A stretch of 64,000 bases of DNA from Physcomitrium patens (Eukaryota > Streptophyta > Bryopsida > Funariales > Funariaceae), in contig NC_037254.1 in assembly GCF_000002425.4 (NCBI RefSeq), forward strand, positions 8,104,144 through 8,168,143. The letters run 5' to 3'. The notes below the pieces were generated by a model, which saw only the letters and a program-made list of their open reading frames with translations, ran no database searches and was not told the DNA's origin. This document shows positions 58,841 to 64,000 of the stretch, piece after piece. The first letter of the stretch is position 1. Each line of letters starts with the position of its first letter. The position numbers and the translations under genes were made by a program.

Positions 58841-60535
58841 CTATTTATCTGATACATCCAATTGATCAATTACTACATTATCTGTTATTGGTTCCACCGA
58901 TTCTGACTCTAGTGGTACGTCTTCATCCTCTTCCAATATTTCAAGTGACTCCTTTCTCAATTGGGCTGAAAGATCTTCATTGTATTCTCCCAATTCACGG
59001 ACTTGAGCTTTTAGTTTCAGGATCTGGGCATCGCGAAGTTCCAACTGATGTTGCTGCGGACTCATCCCTTCTGGGACATCTTCAATCGACACTTGAGATT
59101 GGCTCCTCACAGTTAACTCTTCCGTCAGTTTTGACACCTCATTTTATAAAACTTCAATTTCAGACCTCATTTTCCCCGTTTCACATCTCAATTGGTCACA
59201 CAATAACGCTTTCTCTATCGCCAATAACTTTATCTTGTCCACTTCCGCTTGCAACTGGCATTTGAACTTCTCCCGTTTCAAATCCCATGACTTCTTATTC
59301 TGAATCAATTCGTCTCGTTGTCCTTCCACAATTCGTGAAATCTGTTTTTTTTCCTTTGTCCAAGCCTCATATTAGAGAACCAATTTCCGCTCCAGGACCA
59401 ACTTGGCTTCTTCAATTTCTTGAATCCTCAGTTCTTGTTCCCTAATTTTTTGATTTTGATCCGATATCTTTTTTTTACTGTCCTCTCAATCTCGTTTACT
59501 TTTGTCTTCTACATCCAATGCTCGTATCATACAATGTATTTACGAAATGTGCTTCAATACGGTATTTTTAAGAGATATTCCTTCAGATAATCGACCTTCT
59601 GGAAATGCCAACTGATTGATATCTATCAATAATGGGACTTGATTCTCCTCTTCTACCGCAACACCACTTGGAACCCGTCTCGCTTTGATAACCGGAGCTA
59701 CCCCTTGAACCACTGTACGACTTGATTCTCTAATTTTGTATATTACATCTACTGCATTGTGATTCTGAGCCAACAAATTTTGTTCTCTCTGCAAAGGTGC
59801 TGACACTGGTATAGGGTTTTCCTCTTCTAATGGTGGTTGATGCAATGAGTACGCGATGACAGCATACACATAATTTGAACAAAGCAAGGATGTAAACTTC
59901 TCTAATTTGAACTTGGCTCCTATCTCCGCATGAATACGAGTAGCTACGTAAGCCGCCCAGTTGAACACCATCCCTTCAAACGCCCCTACTGCTGCATACA
60001 ATAATCATTTTGACACATATGTGGGCTGTCGGTACAATCCTAACCACCTCAGCACGAACCGCAACCATTCCACATATTCTGGTGTAATCGCCTCCTGAGT
60101 TTGCCATCCTTGGCTTCTTTCAAAGGATGACATTCCTCCCTTGAAATATCTACCCGGGCTAAAATCGCTTGACTCATCAGTCCCTACTGCTATCTCTCTA
60201 ATGGAAAGAAACAACACCTTTTCTAGGATTGTTTCATCAATCCCAATAATTCACCCTTGAATGATACTCGATCCATCCTCGGGGTCGTAATTCTCAATGT
60301 ATTCCTCCACTAATGACAAATTGATTGATGGTAAACGCTCTGAATGGTGCAAAAACTGGAACAGCTTTGCAGTCCAAAAATCCCTTATTTTTCTCTGCGT
60401 CCAAAAGATTTCTAACTACATTGGCTCCATATTGGTAACGATTATCACAGCCAATGGTTTTGCTGTGCGTTTAGCTCTCACATTCCGGCCACTTTCATCT
60501 CTGTCTAAAGCTCTCTTGGTACTTTCAATTGCCAT
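58841..60535 (-). pseudogene. Element F extra 3' ORF with C-terminal coiled coil
   Basis: From the ATG at 60533-60535 to the stop at 58841, one reading frame (about 565 codons) carries about seven in-frame stops (for example 60416, 60251, 60005, 59540, 59144) and no frameshift. The N-terminal part starts MAIESTKRALDRDESGRNVR. The middle contains tryptophan-rich SQGWQTQEAITPEYVEWLRF and VFNWAAYVATRIHAEIGAKF. The latter resembles in layout the plant-retrotransposon domain seen in extra ORFs of Athila/Tat-type elements (inference). The last 220 codons form a long coiled coil (KLKAQVRELGEYNEDLSAQL). No signal peptide or membrane helix is seen, so it is not an envelope. Function unknown. Confidence 0.65.
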
Positions 60536-60869
60536 GACTCAAACGCTTACAGGTCCTAACCGTCAATGCGACTCTCCAGTATGCCCGAAACACTAAAATG
60601 AAACACAAATAAGCAACAACAGAATATAACACCACAAAATAACCCTTAATAAGAGCCCCACTCCTATTCTATTACCTAGTGATGAGAACAACAACAGGGT
60701 ACCCATACTGTCCATTTCTCACTTCCTTCGCATTTGACACAATAATGATAACTAAATATCCTTGCAGCCGCCTCTACGCCTTATACCATAATTAGGTCCC
60801 TCCTGAGTCCATTCGAAGTCCCCTCCCCTCAAATGAAATAAAACCCGTCCCGGGTTTTAGGTATTATAT

Positions 60870-63800
60870 AATCGTAAACGATTCCCATTAATGCAGGTAC
60901 TGAAACGATGGCACGTGTAATCCTCCAATTGAACAGACCCATTGGAAAATCCTTCAATTACACGATATGGCCCATGCCATCGAACTTAAAATTTTCTCAG
61001 AAAATGATTGAATCAGCTGTCATACAGCAATACCAAATCATTAGGCATAAAATACTTCGGTCGCAGTTTACTATCATAGTAACTCTTCCTCCGTTTTTGA
61101 GTGGCTTCCATGTGGAATAGAGCGACAGCCCGTATTTCATCCAATTCCTCTAATTTCATCAACCGAGAGTGTAATGACTCGGTGTAACTGAGGTGTTCGT
61201 CTAAGGCAATACGTAAACTGGGAACCTCCAATTCGATAGGTAAAATTACCTCTTGACCGTAAACTAATTGGAACGGAGTAGAGTGGGTAGTTACTTTATA
61301 GGCGGTACGATAAGCCCACAAAGCTGCAAAGAGTTTGGTCTCCCAATCAGTAGCAGCCCCTAAAATTGTCTTAGTCAAGACTTTGCACAAAATATCGTTG
61401 GTCTTTTTCGTTTGCCCATTGGTACGAGGATGATAGGGAGTGGTCTTACGATGCTTGATCTCATATGTGGTCGTCAAGGCGGCGATGGTAGCATTGATGA
61501 AATGGGTGCCTCGATCGCTGACCAATTCCTTGGGACATCCAAAGCGAGTGATAATATTCTCATACAAAAAAGTTGCCACCGTACTGGCATTATTGATGCG
61601 GGTAGCAATCGCCTTTGCCCATTTGGTGACATAATCTGTGGCGACTAAGATATACCGCTTTTGACCAAGTTTTGACGCAAGTGCAATGGGACCAACAAAA
61701 TCAATATCCCATTTTTTAAATGGGACGTGGGCCAAGATTGGTACTAACGGCATGGCGGAAATACCCGTAGGTCGACTAATTTGTTGACAAGGATCACAAC
61801 GGCGAATGAACTGGTGGGCATCAGAAAACATTGTGGGCCACTAATATCCGGCCATTAAAGCCTTGTGAGTAGTGCCGTCTGCCGCGAAATAACCACCACA
61901 ACTATCCAAATGACAACCGGTAAGTATCGATTGTACTTCACTAGGAAAGATATAGCACCGTAAAAGGCCATCTTTGCCTTGTTTATACAAAGCATCACGA
62001 ATCATCGTGTATGGGGCACTCTTCAGAATAAGGCGCTTCTTAAGCTTGTCTGTGAAATTCGGCGGAAAAATATGGAAGGTCAGAAACTGAATAATTTTGC
62101 TATACTCGGGGGATATCACATCCACCACAAATAATGCGGCGTCGAGAAGATCATCGGGAACAGGCTCGTTGCCGAGAATATTAGACAACCGGGATAAATG
62201 ATTCGCGTTCGCATGTTGCTTCCCAGGTCTGACAACCACCGTAAAATTGAACTCCTGGAGAAGTAAGACCCAGCGAGCAATGCGCCCACTCAATTGAGGC
62301 TTATTAATCAAATATTTGAGAGCATCATGATCCACATAAAATACAAACGGATACCCAAGCAAATAGTGCCAAAATTTTTGAACCGAGTATATCATACCCA
62401 ACCCCTCTCGTTCAGTAGTAGTATAGATGCATTCGGTAGCCACCAATTGTCAACTGGCATAATATATGGGATGATCTAATCCCTTAACATCCTTCTGGCT
62501 TAACACCGAGCCAATAGCAGCATTGGATGCATCAACATACACATGAAATGGCTTTGTCCAACAAGGAGCCACCAATATTGGTGCAGAGACCAATTTTGAC
62601 TTTAAGACCTCAAAGGCTACGGTACACTCCTTGGTCCAGATGAGACTAGTACCATTGGACGGAGGTTTCTTCAATAAGTTCGTTAAAGGTTGACAAATAA
62701 TCGCAAACAAACTTATAAATTGTCGATAATAACTGACATGACCAACGAACCCTCGAACACTGGAGACTGTCTCCAGTCTGGGCAAGTTCATGATATGCTG
62801 TACTTTGTCAGGATCCGTAGCAATACCATGACTGGAAACAATATGGTCCAATAATTTTTTGGACGGAACACCAAATTGGCACTTCTCCGAATTCAACGAT
62901 ATCCCAAATTTGGCACACTGAGCCAAACATTTGCCTAAACAATGAAGATGATCTTGTTTGGTACTAAATGTACAAAAGTCATCTAAAAAGATCTCCATAA
63001 ATATCCGGAGATAGTCTTGAAAAGCCTGAGTCATCACGCATTGGAACGTGGCTGGGGCGTTACATAACCCAAAAGGCATCACGCGATAAGCAAATGTGCC
63101 CCAATCTATAGTAAAGATTGTCTTGAGTTGGTCTTCTTTTGCAATTTGAACTTGATTATACCCGGAGAAACCATCAAGAAATGAATAGCATTTGTGACCG
63201 GCGACGACGTCCAATATACTATCCATGAATGGTAACCAAAAGTAATCTTTTTTGGTGGCTGCATTAAGTTTTCGAAAATCTTGACAAATTCAGATTTTTT
63301 CGTTCTTTTTCGGCACCATCAAAATTGGAGAAATCCACTCACTATTCGGTACTGGGTAAATGAAACCCACCGCAAGAAGCTTGTCCAATTCTTTCTTCAG
63401 TATAAGGGAATATTTAGGATTAAGGCGATGTTGCCTCTGGTGTACCGGTTTAGCGTTTTCTTCCAATATGATACGATGTTCACAGACATCAGCGGGGATA
63501 CCTTGTAGATCATCATAAGTCCAAGCAAAAGCGGATTTATGATGTAAGAAAAAGTCTGTCCAACAGGTCAACTCTTATTCCTTAATACCTTTGTAGACCT
63601 TAATTAGCCGAGGTTCGGCTGTGGTCGCTAAGTTAATAGTTTGACATACAGGTTCAGCAACAATACTCTGTTTCAATTTCCGCAGTGATTTAAAGTTACT
63701 CGGTATGTCAGACATATGCGAAGTAACGAATCCCGACTCGATGGCACTAACATGGTGCACATCGTGCCAAGGTTTCCAGTCAATACTAACATAAGCAGAG

Positions 63801-63994
63801 TTTTCTGAATCCTTCGGGTATATCAAGTACTCCCCCGGACCTTCACATTGGTACACCACCTCAGGGTGCTGTGCTGCCTCCACATTGGCCTCCGTACTCG
63901 GTACTTCTGTGTCATCCTCGGAGCTAAGCTCTTCGTCCGACGTCAATTCAGATACTGGCAATTGAGACTCCCCGTGATAGCGTATTGGATACAT
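60870..63994 (-). pseudogene. Element F Pol (RT, RNase H, integrase)
   Basis: A single reading frame with no frameshift but stops at 63575, 63290, 62450, 61841, 61013 and about 60986. RT (62700-63571) shows the catalytic FLDDF within FMEIFLDDFCTFS. RNase H (about 62000-62650) has FHVYVDASNAAIGSVLSQ and FYVDHDALKYL. The integrase zinc finger is near 61800-61930 (H..H, CDPC). The core has the two Asp residues in WDIDFVGP and VSDRGTHF. The catalytic Glu position is Lys (GQTKKTND near 61400). A GPY/F tail (VRWHGPYRV) lies near 60960. The part above 63571 is an acidic linker before RT; protease is outside the window. It would act in cytoplasmic particles and nuclear integration, but this copy is dead. 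Confidence 0.88.
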
Positions 63995-64000
63995 TTGTAA

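Larger units (their letters stand above)
57996..64000 (-). mobile_element. Element F: non-chromovirus Ty3/gypsy element with an extra 3' ORF, truncated by window end
   Basis: 3' LTR 57996-58570, purine tract 58571-58610, a 1.7 kb 3' ORF region, then integrase, RNase H and RT in minus sense up to the window edge. Gag, protease and 5' LTR lie outside. The RT words (FSGYNQVQIAKEDQLKTIFT, then WGTFAYRVMPFGLCNAPATF) are those of the Tat/Athila-type side of plant gypsy elements. There is no chromodomain after integrase. It is much better preserved than A-E and is the youngest insertion at this end. Confidence 0.85.

Noticed and set aside
58841-60535. Envelope protein in element F
   Set aside because: The 3' ORF has no signal peptide, membrane helix or cysteine pattern; a coiled-coil protein fits better.
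1-64000. CRISPR array, bacterial operon, rRNA or organellar DNA
   Set aside because: No regular spaced repeats, Shine-Dalgarno gene packing, rRNA words or plastid/mitochondrial genes; introns and LTR elements mark this as nuclear plant DNA.

Overview
The window looks like nuclear DNA of a land plant, most likely a bryophyte and plausibly a moss such as Physcomitrium patens. The species is inferred, not proven. Two small islands of normal-composition, intron-containing plant genes sit in very AT-rich, decayed Ty3/gypsy LTR retrotransposons. A centrin-type gene fits a plant with motile sperm.

Layout. 1-12.2 kb: a minus-strand chromodomain Ty3 element (element A, 50-7807) inserted inside a plus-strand LTR of its own family, then AT-rich filler and two more LTR copies. 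13.6-32.2 kb: gene island with an intronless MATE transporter (-), a possible 56-aa ORF (-), a six-exon divergent centrin (-), a five-exon TRM10-type tRNA methyltransferase (+) and a six-exon Rad60/SUMO-like-domain protein (+). 34.2-38.9 kb: plus-strand decayed element B of the same family as A. 39-44.7 kb: minus-strand decayed Ty3 element C of another family. 44.7-48.6 kb: a tRNA-derived SINE-like segment and a three-exon mitochondrial HSP70 gene (-). 51.6-64 kb: three nested minus-strand retroelements, with F (non-chromovirus gypsy) in E, and E in D.

The host genes are housekeeping or cell-biology genes with no shared pathway: membrane efflux, centrin, tRNA G9 methylation, SUMO-like scaffold, mitochondrial chaperone. 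They do not form a cluster.

The main unusual system is the A/B/D/E retrotransposon family. Its LTRs appear to end in TATCA...TGATA instead of TG...CA. The sequence just inside the 5' LTR is not a TGG-type tRNA primer site. In element A it is perfectly complementary over 12 nt to LTR sequence 30 nt downstream of the LTR TATA box, about where the transcript should start. That is the signature of Tf1-type self-primed reverse transcription. Nearly all visible element decay is C-to-T/G-to-A, as expected of heavily methylated plant DNA. Exon structures were derived by hand from splice signals and family conservation. No database search or transcript data were available.
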